Positions 24,601 through 35,599 of a stretch of 64,000 nt of DNA are shown here, in pieces. The stretch comes from Selaginella moellendorffii. Taxonomy: Eukaryota; Streptophyta; Lycopodiopsida; Selaginellales; Selaginellaceae. The stretch's first letter is position 1. Each line of letters begins with the position of its first letter. A program made the translations under genes and the position numbers. The notes below the pieces were generated by a model. The model worked only from the letters and a program-made list of their open reading frames with translations. It had not been told where the DNA came from and did not search any database. Location: positions 1,701,586 through 1,765,585 of the forward strand of contig NW_003314294.1 of assembly GCF_000143415.4 (NCBI RefSeq). Reading direction: 5' to 3'.

Positions 24601-24736
24601 CTGATACAGCAGCATTGCCTTCCCCAAGCCTTTCACAGTGTATAACAAAGTTCCGATCCATAGACACAAGGGTCCCTTTTGCAACTCTCTTCCCACCATT
24701 CAAAATGTAAACCTTTTCCCCAACCCTGAAGGCCAT
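21668..24736 (-). pseudogene. DUF7869-like protein, putative RNase-H-fold (DDE/D-type) transposase, copy A
   Basis: Read leftward from ATG at 24,736, one frame of 1,022 codons is interrupted by a single TGA (23,846-23,848); both sides are in the same frame. Residues 1-220 are uncharacterised. A Cys/His cluster (CCKRRCCQH) and GMVFQRGLVCMKAWRIIYGV follow, a layout I associate with DUF7869 proteins. Then come LCIIHDKMDQ (Asp about 478), PLWGGGGANMM, LLLQTDNAGSENKN (Asp about 645) and VGHTHEDVDAMF (Glu 684, Asp 685/687). The spaced acidic residues on predicted beta strands suggest an RNase-H-like nuclease fold; this is inference. A donor-like GTGAG at the 3' end and an AG-GTGAACAATCC acceptor near 21,640 suggest a last acidic exon (EQSESESKEA). 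TTTCAG directly before the ATG suggests a 5' UTR intron. Two 24-bp palindromes are translated within it. Confidence 0.75.
22915..22994. repeat. Two palindromic repeats inside the DUF7869 coding frame
   Basis: Copies at 22,915-22,937 and 22,972-22,994 (centres AGGCCT and GGGCCC) lie between the second strand-like motif and the TDN motif. On the coding strand they are read in frame as REASCHS and RGAPCHP. The same pair occurs in copy B at 42,727-42,749 and 42,784-42,806. Confidence 0.85.
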
Positions 24737-24820
24737 TCTGAAAGTGCAGAAAAGAAGTTAAGACCATACAAAAAATGATTGGAGAATGGCCTAAATCATA
24801 ACATACCAAACAACCTCAAT

Positions 24821-25009
24821 AGCATGAGGCCACATGCCATTATTCAAACATGCTATTGACACCCACGTGAAATTTCGCATTCACAAAATTGGCATGAGGC
24901 CTCATGCCATCTTGATATACACACAGCTGCAGGCAAGTAAAAACATACATGACAATACGCTAGCCATGAAATTGCAAGGGCCCAAGATGGCATGTGGCCT
25001 CATGCCATT
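24821..25009. repeat. Palindrome cluster 5' of the DUF7869 gene
   Basis: Three copies at 24,821-24,842, 24,889-24,912 and 24,986-25,009. The middle one has a perfect 18-bp palindrome, GGCATGAGGCCTCATGCC, at 24,891-24,908. Confidence 0.9.
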
Positions 25010-25102
25010 TCTAAATGTGGTCCTAAGCCATTCCATGGTGAACATACCAGGAAGCACAAGTGCCGAATATCAAGAGGAAGCGGTAGCCACACCAAAGACA
25101 GT

Positions 25103-25240
25103 GCCGCTCGCAACACCGCAACTACTCGTAGCGCCGCTCGCAACACCGCAACTGCTCGTAGCGCCGCTCGCACAAACTGCCACTCGCATAAACTGCCGCT
25201 CGCAATGGCGCTCGCAATGCCGCAACCGCTCGTAGACGCA
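25103..25240. repeat. CpG-rich tandem repeat (GCCGCTCGCAACACCGCAAC unit)
   Basis: A 30-bp unit is repeated at 25,103-25,132 and 25,133-25,162 and then breaks into shorter GCTCGCA copies. The same cluster is present in copies B (44,285-44,420) and C (63,690-63,850). Confidence 0.85.
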
Positions 25241-25606
25241 TAAACCACAGCCCACAACGCCGCTTACACAAGCAGCGCTCACTGCGCTCAGCGGAACCAA
25301 GAACACGGCGCACAAAAATGATAGACCTAGGAATGAGTTCGAGAATTCAAAAATAACACACGCTTGAACGTCACATCAAATCCTCTGACAAACCAGATCT
25401 TATGATTCCTCTGACAAATTTCAAACTGAGTAGCTTCTAGACTTTGCTGTCGGAGGTTGAACTTTGTCACATCATGTCCTTGCCTCGATCCAGCTGTGCC
25501 ATGTCAGTGATTCGAACTTTGCCATGCCATGTCAGCGATCCGCGCCAAGATTATTCGCCGTGTAAAGGAATAATTACGCTGTGTGTGTACGTCCATTTAT
25601 GGCAAT

Positions 25607-25681
25607 ATAAGGCCACACGCCATTCAAAGAATAATGCTCGACATAAGGCCACACGCCATTCAAAGAATAATGCTAGTCGAG
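25607..25681. repeat. 36-bp tandem duplication containing a palindrome half
   Basis: ATAAGGCCACACGCCATTCA-type units occupy 25,607-25,642 and 25,643-25,681. Copy C has two units and copy B has one, so the array varies between copies. Confidence 0.85.
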
Positions 25682-26067
25682 CATTTTTTGGTGCATTTTT
25701 GGGTTCAAAATTGCATGAGCCCACACGCTATAAAGTTTACCTGTACCAAAAATAGAAACAACTTTATTTACTTGGGAATTTAAGTGGTTGAGGCATTTTT
25801 AAACTTACAAACACATGCCCTACTTACATTCCTTTGGTTGCCTAAAATTCAAAAATATTATAAACCTTTCTTTTTGCATTTTCAATGTTTTCAATTATGG
25901 TTTTTGATTTTCGTAGGACCAGCCTAGTAATCTATTTGCATCCCGTCATGTTTATAGCTAGCTTTCGTTCGTCCCCTTCGCTAGCCTGAGATACATCTGC
26001 TCGGCATCTGCCTCTTACAGCATTTGCCCAGAAATGGCATCTTTCTTCACGCAGCATTTGCCACATG

Positions 26068-26100
26068 TTTAGGGTTTAGGGTTTAGGGTTTAGGGTTTAG
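26068..26100 (+). repeat. Plant-type telomere-like repeat (TTTAGGG, 4.7 units)
   Basis: Thirty-three bp of perfect TTTAGGG repeats lie inside copy A. Copy B has 2.7 units at the same place (45,214-45,232), and copy C has lost the segment by deletion. Confidence 0.95.
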
Positions 26101-27075
26101 CAATTCAGTAGCTTGATAAACATGCAAATACAGAACTTGATGCAAAATCCTTTGATATGTCACAATGCCCCTAGGACCATAAACACATTTCAATAGAGAG
26201 GGTCCTTTCATTTCATAACTCCTTACGTAGATCTTGGTGAAACCAGAGTTAGTGAAGTTAGTTTCTTGTGATCCCGCATCTGATTGTGATGTCCCTTTGC
26301 AGTTTCGATGGAAAGGTCAATGCACACCAAACTGTGAAATCTTGGAGCAAAATAACGGTCGGATCTATGGCAAATGCCCCTGAAACATTGTAAGGCTCGT
26401 GTGGTCTCATGTGGTGTCCGATTGAGATGCTTCTTTGCAGGGTCATCAAGAAAGACATTGTATACCATTCTGTAAAATCTAGTTGCGATCTAACGGTTGG
26501 ATCTTCAGAAAACTCAAAAAAATCTCGCGCGTGTCAGAATATCCTAGGAATATACTCCTATGTGCCCCTGAAAATGGCATGCGCCCCCACGCCATTCAAG
26601 AGATAATGCCAGATGACGCCGAGAATTTTTTGGTGCATTTCTTGGGTTCAAAATTGCATGAGCCCACACGCTATAAAGTTTATCTTTGCCAAATAGAGAA
26701 AAGTTTATCTGTGTCATGTGAGGTAGTTACAGTCCTTTGTGCTCGGCATCTGCCTCTTGCAGCATTTGCACTGAAAGGGAATTTTTCTCCATTCAGCATT
26801 TGGCCCTGAAAATGGCATGCGCCCACACGCCATTCAAGGAATAACGCCACAGGACGCCTGGATTTTTGGGTTTAAAATGTTTAGAGTTTTTTGGGTTTTT
26901 TCAAAATATTTTGGGTCCAACGTTTTTTGGGTTTCTTTGGTTCAAAATTGCATGAGCCCACACGCTATAATATTGATTTGAGAGAAAAATAGAAACAGAT
27001 AGAATTTCTTTATTTAGCTGAACATCTGCCATTTTTGGAAATACAAGATGCTTTGGAATATCCAATCATGCATGG

Positions 27076-27083
27076 TATAAATA
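27076..27083 (+). promoter_or_regulatory. TATA box candidate for the ParB-HAD gene
   Basis: TATAAATA, with CCAAT at 27,062-27,066, is conserved in copies B (45,659-45,666) and C (62,778-62,785, reverse). The start codon is about 620 bp downstream, so a long 5' leader is implied, and the assignment is tentative. Confidence 0.4.
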
Positions 27084-27315
27084 TAGCGAGGGTATTAAAT
27101 GATATCCCAATCATGATCTTTCTTTTGGATTTCGCGTGCATGCAGTCCGAGGAATGATGACGTTGCGGATTTCTTTTGGATTTTGCGTGCTTGCATGCGC
27201 GCGGCAATCCAGAAATTAATGGTGGCGCCCAAGTCCGAGGAATGATGACGTGGCGGGATTACCAACCGTTGTGACATTTCGCGCGTGTGAGGTTAGGTTT
27301 TGCATTTTGCTTTGT

Positions 27316-27490
27316 ACTCGCGCTCGCACACTCGCGCTCGCGCTCGCATCACACTCGCGCTCCCGCTCGCATCGCGCTCCCACTCGCGATCACGCTCACT
27401 TCTCTACAGGTTTCTCGTGTGCATCGGCGTCCACTCGCGCTTGCATCACACTCGCGCTCGCATCGCGCTCGTGTGCATCGGCATCCACTT
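27316..27490. repeat. CpG-rich CTCGCGCTCGCA repeat upstream of the ParB-HAD gene
   Basis: Irregular tandem of CTCGCG and CTCGCAT units. Unit number differs between copies A, B (45,900-46,010) and C (62,390-62,550). It probably lies in the 5' leader if the TATA box is correct. Confidence 0.8.
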
Positions 27491-27724
27491 CAAGACACAC
27501 CCAGTTTGTAACTTCGCCGCCAACTCCGCCGCCCACTCCACCACCCACACGCAGCCCACTTGGCGTCCTGGGAGATTTCAGCACCACTCTCCAACTGTAA
27601 GTGGCAGAGTAGCCTTGCTGCTACGATCCGCTGCACACACAGTGCACATTCGCCAGCGAGTCCGGCCTCGATTGTCACAGCCTCCATTCGGCTTCAAATG
27701 GTAAGTCTTTTAGACGAAGTAGAA

Positions 27725-27885
27725 AATGGCATGAGGCCACATGCCATTCAGTAGCAACATTGGCATGCACCGATTGGGCTCTCGAGTGCAGTCCGGTTAC
27801 AGATGGCGTGTAGCCTCACGCCATCTTAGGATGCAGCCTCAAGACATCTGATGCAGTGGTGAATGGCGTGTGGCCTCACGTTATT
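27725..27885. repeat. Three palindromes inside intron 1 of the ParB-HAD gene
   Basis: Copies at 27,725-27,748, 27,802-27,825 and 27,862-27,885 lie within the 239-bp intron 27,701-27,939. All three are kept in copies B and C. Confidence 0.9.
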
Positions 27886-29097
27886 TCCAGCTGCTAGCTT
27901 TTCATCTGTCAGCTCTAATTGTTGTGCATTTTTGAACAGGCGAGGAATTGCGTTCTTCTTCCAGCCACTGTCAATGTGGATGCAGAGAAGGGGGAGGAGC
28001 TCACCAGTTGGACTTTCGGGATGGAAGGCGAGGATCTGATGCTGTACAACACAGATGGTAGGAGAAAAGAATGCATGGGGATCCTCATCCAAGTGACAGA
28101 CACTCCATGCAGTTCCATGCAAGAATATGGACTGGCACTTGTGGTAGAGACAGCGTCCGCCTTCAAGATCCACCTTGCACATCCTAGCGGCTTCCCGGAG
28201 GGGGGCAGCGGCTATGAGGAATTCCTAGAGGGAGCTAGGGAGAGGTTGTCCAGGAGGCCCACAATTTCAAAGACGCTGCGGGTCTATGAAGATCACATGG
28301 AATCCACGGACCTCACCTACGGCGATGTTCAAAAACTATATTCCAACATTGAGCCGTTGAGAGTGCCTCCAGTTTGCGAAGCGAAGGGGAAGGGGGTCGA
28401 TCTGGAAACTACCCCGAAGCAGAAATGGGTGGTCAAGCTCAAGCCGACGTCCGACTCTGCTGCTCCAAAAAAGAAGCTACTCGGTGATGCCATTGCCTCG
28501 GGTTCGAACACTACACCCACCAAAAAGAAGAGCCGCAAAGAGCAGAAAGAGCAAGAAGAGGCAGCAAAAATCGTCGCAGATAATAGTACTTGTTACTATT
28601 CCAACAAAGTATATACAATCGACGTGAGCCGTATCGAGATCCAAAGCAAATACAACCACAGGCTAGTATCTGATGAGTGGGTGGAGAAACTGAAGCAGAA
28701 GATGCTGGCAAGTCCAGTAACACCCGACATCGCAGACGTGATCCCCTACTACCGAACAATGAAGGGCGAGACGAGGTTTCCAGACTTGATCAATAGGAAG
28801 GTGTTGGACGATCAGAACATCCGGTTCTATGCCGTCTCCGGGCAGCATTCTAGCTTGGCGATGCAACAGATAGTTGTGGATATTATGGTGGGCGAGGAGG
28901 TGAAGAAAGTCTTCAAGACAAGAGTTGTCCGCCTGATAAAAGGCAACTCGCCCCTCCGATCTATCATATACATCTCCCACGCGCAGAATGTCAAGCAAGA
29001 AACGTGCTACAAATCGGGTCTGCACGAGACATTGGCACGAACACGGAAGCTCTGGGTTCAACTGAAGAAGCCACAAAAACCAGGACAAGGACGTGCA

Positions 29098-30243
29098 TGT
29101 CGCGCATGTGACTTCGGGTATCGAAAGTTACCTGTCGACCAGTCCTTACGGACACTCTTACCTTACTGCCACGATGGCAGGAGGTCGGTATTGCTGGACC
29201 CTTTATCAGTCCCTCTTGTGCTAGTGGAGTTAACTGGGCATTTCGAGTGTACTTAGACCGGACGAGCATAAGGACGGAATTCCTACGTGTTATTAGCTAA
29301 GCATACTTAGCCCGGTAAGGAGTTCCCGTCTCGTTTTGTCTTGCACTTGCTAGTGACAAGAACCCTCGCGTATTGAGATTAGTCCCTCAATATCGCTACA
29401 TGATAGCTTACCGTGTCTGCCAAACACCCTCGCTATCATGCCCTTTGTGTTAGTCTCATTTCGGTCCCAAATGCTATTTATGGAAAGTGTCCAGATTTGC
29501 TCATTTGGCATATCTACGGAATGTAGAGATCGTTTTGAACACAATGGTGTTCGTCCCGTGTCCAAATTCGCAATCTAGGGACATTCCATATTTAGTAAGT
29601 TTCAAGCTTGTCCCAGAGACTAACTCCTGATACTAAGGGAGGCTTGGGGTGAAAGCCCAAAGCGTGTGTTCCTCAAGGGGGGGGGGCTGTGGGGGGTTCC
29701 AAATGTATAGTAGGGATAGTGGGTAGGTCGGGCATGGCCGACCAACCTGAGGCATAGTCTAGCTCCCGCTTGCGTGCCTGTCCTTGTTCTGCGTCCGGCT
29801 TGGGTCTAAGCCCAAGTTCCATTCCATGCTAGTTGGTGGAGTACCCATGTCCTCGCGTTAGGCCACCGGTATGCCGAAATAGCGCCAGACTCCGTTTGGC
29901 TCCGTTTTGCGTGCTGGTCCTGGCATTGGGATGCTGGTTACTCTAGGACTGTTCCAAGTCGCTCCGGGCTCCTGTCCCTTCGCTCCTTGGGCTTTACGCT
30001 TGGGAGTTGCTCCGTGGTTCGGTTCCATCACTCCTTGGCTTCGTGCTTGGGAGTTTGGCACCGTTCCTTTGTTCAGTGGCCCAAGGCCCTGAACCTCGGG
30101 TTCCTGTGGACACGTGGCATGGACACGTGGCATGTGACACGTGGCATCTGTCACGTGGCACAAAGAGGGTTTAGGTTCCGCTTCGTGGTGTTATCCTATG
30201 GTAAATCACCATAGGATAAAGGGTCAAAACCACGTGCGCTACA
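29098..30243 (+). repeat. Left LTR of the young LTR element
   Basis: 1,146 bp, TGTCGCGC...GCGCTACA. Contains four CACGTGGC boxes (30,111, 30,124, 30,138, 30,152) and a perfect 12-bp inverted repeat TTATCCTATGGT with a 5-base loop (30,191-30,219) close to its 3' end. Confidence 0.95.
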
Positions 30244-30245
30244 TT

Positions 30246-30257
30246 TGGTATCAGAGC
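30246..30257 (+). other. Primer-binding site (initiator tRNA-Met)
   Basis: TGGTATCAGAGC two bases after the LTR end. This is the standard plant LTR-element sequence complementary to the 3' end of initiator methionine tRNA. Confidence 0.95.
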
Positions 30258-33200
30258 ATGAGTCTCAGCGAGTACTATTCAATGAGATTGGGCAACTAGT
30301 CTCGTTGCATACGCAGAGATGAAAACGATGATCCGAGTGGGTACACGTTTGGTGCAAAGGGTTCGCAATTGTTCCTTGAGTATGGTTTTGGTTACCTTTT
30401 GTACCTAATAATGTGAGCTTGCTCTTGGGCTCATAGGATGGATTTGAGGTGTTCCATTTGCACGAGTTTGAGCTTGGGCTCGTGAGTGAGGCGCATTAGC
30501 AACTTGAGGTTACACTCTGAGTTGGCAAGATTAATGTTAGCCTATCGGTGGTTTCATGAGTTGTTCCTTGTACCGTGGGTAAAAGCAAACCTTCCTTGAG
30601 TTTGCTATGAGTGGCAAATAGGCTGGTCCATAGCTGTTTAGCACGGCACTAGTGGATCCTTCCTAGGCATGGTTACAAGTGGATCAGTCAAGACTGTAGG
30701 GAATAGTCTATTGGTTCAAGTAATCATTGCCGTGCTCTCTCATAAACTTTTCTTCGATTGAACTGAAGGCAGTGCGAAAGCAAGCTTGAGGTTTGGTCAA
30801 AGATGAGACCGAAAAGAGAGTCATCGAGGACGGAGGATCAAATACGTAAATCATTTTCTCTTCTTGGAGAGATGATTTGCAACAAGGTGTTAACTCATTG
30901 CTTGTGTTCACATTATGCAATCAAGAGTCCCTACCTTGATGCATGTTGGAAGTGATGGTCTTACAAGTGGTGAGTTATGGGATGGATAGTGGTGAAACAC
31001 TAAACCATTTTGTCTAGGCTCGCTATTGAAAGACTTGGGTTGCAATGCTCAATTCTTTTCCGGGGAAACTTGCTATTGCTCCTTGAGTAGCTTGGTGTTG
31101 GATTAGTGTTGAGTTTGGTCGGAAAGAGAGTGGCATGAGCTTGTCCGTGTTGTGAACAAAAGTTAGTGGTGTTGGGTATCGTAAACCTCTATTGGTGGAG
31201 TGTGGCATTTATATTGCATTTTGTCGAATTGAGTTGACACTTGATATTCACATAAACCTTTGCAGTAGTGACATGGGCATTGCTCATAGTGTTGCTTGAT
31301 TGATGATCAAGTCATTGTGATTTATATCATATCCATGTGATAATGAGCAATGTGTTTACGAAGTTGCTTGGTTAAATGATGATCAACCCCAAAGTGGTTG
31401 ATGGTGAAGCTAGTCTACTTGCACGAAGTAGCATTGTAGTAGCTTTGACTGGATTCTCGATGGTGGTCCATTATGCTAAGCTTAAGTTGGTTCCTTGTTC
31501 CTTGAAGGTTTGCCCATAAGGTGTTGGAAAGGGTTGTAGCATTCATTTGCTATAGCTCAGTAGTTGATCCGTTAACACTTGGAGTAGATTGTTGGATGGA
31601 GAAAGTGTGTAGTTGAAGCATTGACATTGCTAACACTTGTGTTAGTGGAAGTGGCATTGTTGTTTCAAGTGATGAGGATTTTCCTTAGAGCTTGATTTTC
31701 CATGTCATTTTTCTTGTTAGTGTTTTAGCTTCACATTGGATCTTGAAGGTGGTTGAAGAAGAGTGTTAGTGCAATGTGGATATCCGAAAATGTGGTCTTC
31801 GTGATCAAGCCTTGGATGTTCCATTTTGCATTTTGCGGATGTCAGAGTTGGATGTCGAAAGTATGGCCAAGCATATAACTTAGTAGCGTGAGTTTAGTGT
31901 TTGGGTCTTGTGAAGGCAAGTTGAAGAGTGATTGTTTGTTGCTTTGCAACTAGTGACTGCTTGTAGACTTCGTCAAAGACCTCTGATACTTGCTTCACTC
32001 GATGAAGATTTAGCAGTGGTGGGCTTGCTTTACCGGATGGTGTCGCGGAGGATCGTGTCGTTAGACTTACATGGGTTTTCCATGTTGGCATATCGACTTT
32101 ATCTTCTGTTGATATCATTTGGTTGCGTTTAGTTCGTGGTGTTGGATTTCATTGAGTCTTGGATGTGGTGATTCACTCCTTGATGAAGTGTTATCTATAA
32201 CTGAGTATTATTAGAGGATTGGTCTCGGTTACTAATTAAAGTATCTTCGACCTTGGTTAGCTTGGTTGCTGGAAAGCTCCGAGTGGTGATTCACTCATGC
32301 TTTCTTCTAGCTTTGTTTTGGTGTTGATGGCATTAAAGTGATGCTTTGTCATTGACATTGTTGATATTGAGATCTGAGTGAAATGAGATATCCTTCCTAG
32401 GATTGATATTGAGTTTCATTAGTCTTGATGAATATAGTGTTGATGATTTGGCTATAGCTTTGTGTTGTTGGCATTCGTGCATTTGCTAGTTAGCAACTGT
32501 GTTGACGTTCAAACGAACTGAGTGGCAAGTTTGAGTTAGTTGTGTTCTAAACGAGATTATTTAGTAGGGGTTGAGCTTTGAGCTTTTCCTTGAAAAGTGA
32601 TTCAGTCGTGAACGATGCTAACTCTACAAGTGGAAGAGTTAGTGATTGATATTAGAATGTTTGAATCCTTATTGGATTTGAGTTGGAATATATCGATCAT
32701 TGATGATTTTTCTTGTGCTTGTTATGATGTGAGTTACGTCTTGCTATAGATGGATTCATGGAGGATCGTTTGATGATCACTTGTTGAGCATAGCTTTGTT
32801 ATGCTTAGCTTTTGGATTGATGCAGACATGCTCTTCATTAGCTTTGCATTATGAAGTTTAGCTTATGGATGTGTTAAAGAGGATATTGTGGGTTGCACCA
32901 TGATTTCTTCTTTAGCATTGAAGTTAGCTTCTATGAAACTTGTGATCATTGTTAGGAAAGACTTAGCTATAGACTTCTTCGAGCTTTTGGTTCTTTGAGC
33001 TTTATGCTCGTTGTTCCATTTGTTAGAAGTTGTTGGGGAGGGCATTTTGGCTTGTTAGCTTCGATGAAGTTAATATTTGCATCTGGCAATCATTGGTGAT
33101 GATTAATTATCATCTAAGATAGTTGATTATCCTTGTCAAGAGTTTTGCTTGGTTGTTGTTGATATAGAATGATTCGCTGCTCTTTGAGATAGTGGATTCT

Positions 33201-34390
33201 TTCTTAGCCGATGATTATGCATCTCTTTATTGATGGGATGATTGATGATCTTTCGTGATAGTTAGTTGTTCTCTTTGATGGCTTGTGGCTTTTTGCAATA
33301 TCACATGTTCTTTGTGATTTGCTCTGGATTGGTCTCTTGGGTTTGAGACATCAAAAGGATGTTGCTAACACTTGCTTAGGCAACTTGAGTTCCTTAGTGT
33401 TGTTGGCTGGGATCTATTTGGATTGGCTAGTGTGATAGTTGGCATGAATGGGTGTTTGTTGGTTTTACCGCATTCATTCTGTTCTGTTGATTATTGCTCG
33501 AGTTAGTTCTGATAGGTTGGGATGTTATTTCCTTCGGGTGATACATTCGCGAGCATTGTGCCTGTCAGTCAATGATACTTTGTGTTCTTTGAGTTATCTC
33601 TAGTAAGTTGTTGGCTTACTGTCTGCTATCTTTGATAGTTATGTTTTATCATTAAGTGTTCTTGATGATACACTAGCTATTGAATTTTGTTGGATAGTGA
33701 ATCCTATGTTTACCAATTATGATGATCTTGGTGGTTCCTACACTATTATACTGGTTTATCGGATGATAACTTGCTTGGAATACTTTTGTGTTCTAATCTA
33801 AGATATACTCACTGATAATTAAGACTCTAAGATATCATTGTTTACGACTTTGATATTGTCCATCTATTGATCTTTGAGTTTGGGCCAGTATAGGCAGACT
33901 GGCTTCGGCACTTCGTGTGCATGTTGAAATCTCTAGTCATGGGGTAGCTACTGTTGACTGGTCACATCACCCGCCTCTCTGTCGATGTTCCTTATTCCGT
34001 TAAAAGGGCGTGACCGTGTAAACAACTCTAACTGCCTGTTTACAGTAGTCTATCTAAACCTTACCGACGGGTTTGGTTTCTTTGCTTAGGAGGGTTGGGG
34101 CCTCTGGCTTCTCTTTCTATGTTCCTGCGGGCAGGGGAATATCACACTTTTGTAAACTGGGTGACTCCCAGAGCAGCAAGGGTGGCTAACTCCGTTGGTC
34201 ATTTCCTTGTCGGCGACGGCCGGAAGGTGTCTGAGCTGGTAGCGCATCCGCGTTAGACAAAGAGGTTGTTCCTTAACTCATTTAAGTTGGTGCATTTCTC
34301 ACATAGTGTGAGTACCGTGAACTTTTTCTGGAGTTGTTTCCTTGGCGGTATTCTAGACTCGAGTATGCATCGACGAGGACGTCGATCTTC
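30258..34390 (+). other. Non-coding interior of the LTR element
   Basis: About 4.1 kb with no open frame above 75 codons and no gag or pol motif. On the plus strand it is rich in TTGATG and TTGGTG words and poor in C. Part of it (about 30,765-31,640) is recognisable in the old copy at 15,790-16,660, so the non-coding interior is a stable feature of the family. Confidence 0.75.
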
Positions 34391-34405
34391 CCTAGGGGGG
34401 GAGAG
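34391..34405 (+). other. Polypurine tract
   Basis: A GGGGGGGAGAG purine run directly precedes the right LTR, where plus-strand DNA synthesis is primed in LTR elements. Confidence 0.85.
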
Positions 34406-35551
34406 TGTCGCGCATGTGACTTCGGGTATCGAAAGTTACCTGTCGACCAGTCCTTACGGACACTCTTACCTTACTGCCACGATGGCAGGAGGTCGGTATT
34501 GCTGGACCCTTTATCAGTCCCTCTTGTGCTAGTGGAGTTAACTGGGCATTTCGAGTGTACTTAGACCGGACGAGCATAAGGATGGAATTCCTACGTGTTA
34601 TTAGCTAAGCATACTTAGCCCGGTAAGGAGTTCCCGTCTCGTTTTGTCTTGCACTTGCTAGTGACAAGAACCCTCGCGTATTGAGATTAGTCCCTCAATA
34701 TCGCTACATGATAGCTTACCGTGTCTGCCAAACACCCTCGCTATCATGCCCTTTGTGTTAGTCTCATTTCGGTCCCAAATGCTATTTATGGAAAGTGTCC
34801 AGATTTGCTCATTTGGCATATCTACGGAATGTAGAGATCGTTTTGAACACAATGGTGTTCGTCCCGTGTCCAAATTCGCAATCTAGGGACATTCCATATT
34901 TAGTAAGTTTCAAGCTTGTCCCAGAGACTAACTCCTGATACTAAGGGAGGCTTGGGGTGAAAGCCCAAAGCGTGTGTTCCTCAAGGGGGGGGGGCTGTGG
35001 GGGGTTCCAAATGTATAGTAGGGATAGTGGGTAGGTCGGGCATGGCCGACCAACCTGAGGCATAGTCTAGCTCCCGCTTGCGTGCCTGTCCTTGTTCTGC
35101 GTCCGGCTTGGGTCTAAGCCCAAGTTCCATTCCATGCTAGTTGGTGGAGTACCCATGTCCTCGCGTTAGGCCACCGGTATGCCGAAATAGCGCCAGACTC
35201 CGTTTGGCTCCGTTTTGCGTGCTGGTCCTGGCATTGGGATGCTGGTTACTCTAGGACTGTTCCAAGTCGCTCCGGGCTCCTGTCCCTTCGCTCCTTGGGC
35301 TTTACGCTTGGGAGTTGCTCCGTGGTTCGGTTCCATCACTCCTTGGCTTCGTGCTTGGGAGTTTGGCACCGTTCCTTTGTTCAGTGGCCCAAGGCCCTGA
35401 ACCTCGGGTTCCTGTGGACACGTGGCATGGACACGTGGCATGTGACACGTGGCATCTGTCACGTGGCACAAAGAGGGTTTAGGTTCCGCTTCGTGGTGTT
35501 ATCCTATGGTAAATCACCATAGGATAAAGGGTCAAAACCACGTGCGCTACA
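34406..35551 (+). repeat. Right LTR of the young LTR element
   Basis: Same 1,146-bp sequence as the left LTR with the single difference noted at 34,583. It is followed by the target duplication GTGCA and then the resumed exon 2 of the ParB-HAD gene. Confidence 0.95.
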
Positions 35552-35599
35552 GTGCACTAGCAACTAGCGCTTGGCAGGTAAGCCTCGTTGCATGTGGCA

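Larger units (their letters stand above)
24737..27697. promoter_or_regulatory. Divergent intergenic region between the two element genes
   Basis: About 3 kb separate the start codons of the minus-strand DUF7869 gene and the plus-strand ParB-HAD gene. The region holds many 24-bp palindromes (24,821-24,842; 24,889-24,912; 24,986-25,009; 26,573-26,596; 26,811-26,834), the related half-form TTGCATGAGCCCACACGCTA (25,711, 26,652, 26,946), two CpG-rich repeat clusters and a telomere-like run. TATAAATA at 27,076-27,083, with CCAAT 10 bp upstream, is a reasonable core promoter for the plus-strand gene. By position it is the likely regulatory centre of the element. Confidence 0.55.
29098..35551 (+). 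mobile_element. Young non-autonomous LTR retrotransposon (LARD-like), 6,454 bp
   Basis: Flanked by the 5-bp target duplication GTGCA (29,093-29,097 and 35,552-35,556). The uninterrupted site is seen in copies B and C. The LTRs are 1,146 bp (29,098-30,243 and 34,406-35,551), begin TGT and end ACA. By eye I found one difference (C at 29,275, T at 34,583). A primer-binding site TGGTATCAGAGC (30,246-30,257) fits the 3' end of initiator tRNA-Met, and a polypurine tract precedes the right LTR. The 4.16-kb interior has no frame with a retroelement domain, so the element depends on proteins from elsewhere. The interior is T/G-rich and C-poor on this strand. Confidence 0.95.

Noticed and set aside
26068-26100. 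A true telomere
   Set aside because: Only 33 bp, internal to the element, with unique sequence on both sides and a shorter version at the same position in copy B.
24821-27885. Regularly recurring palindromes as a CRISPR array
   Set aside because: Spacing is irregular, spacers are not constant in length, the repeats are themselves variable, and the context is eukaryotic with spliced genes and no cas genes.
29858-30163. 101-codon minus-strand ORF in the LTR (and its twin at 35,166)
   Set aside because: Duplicated only because the LTRs are duplicated; no domain, and it covers the tandem CACGTGGC boxes.
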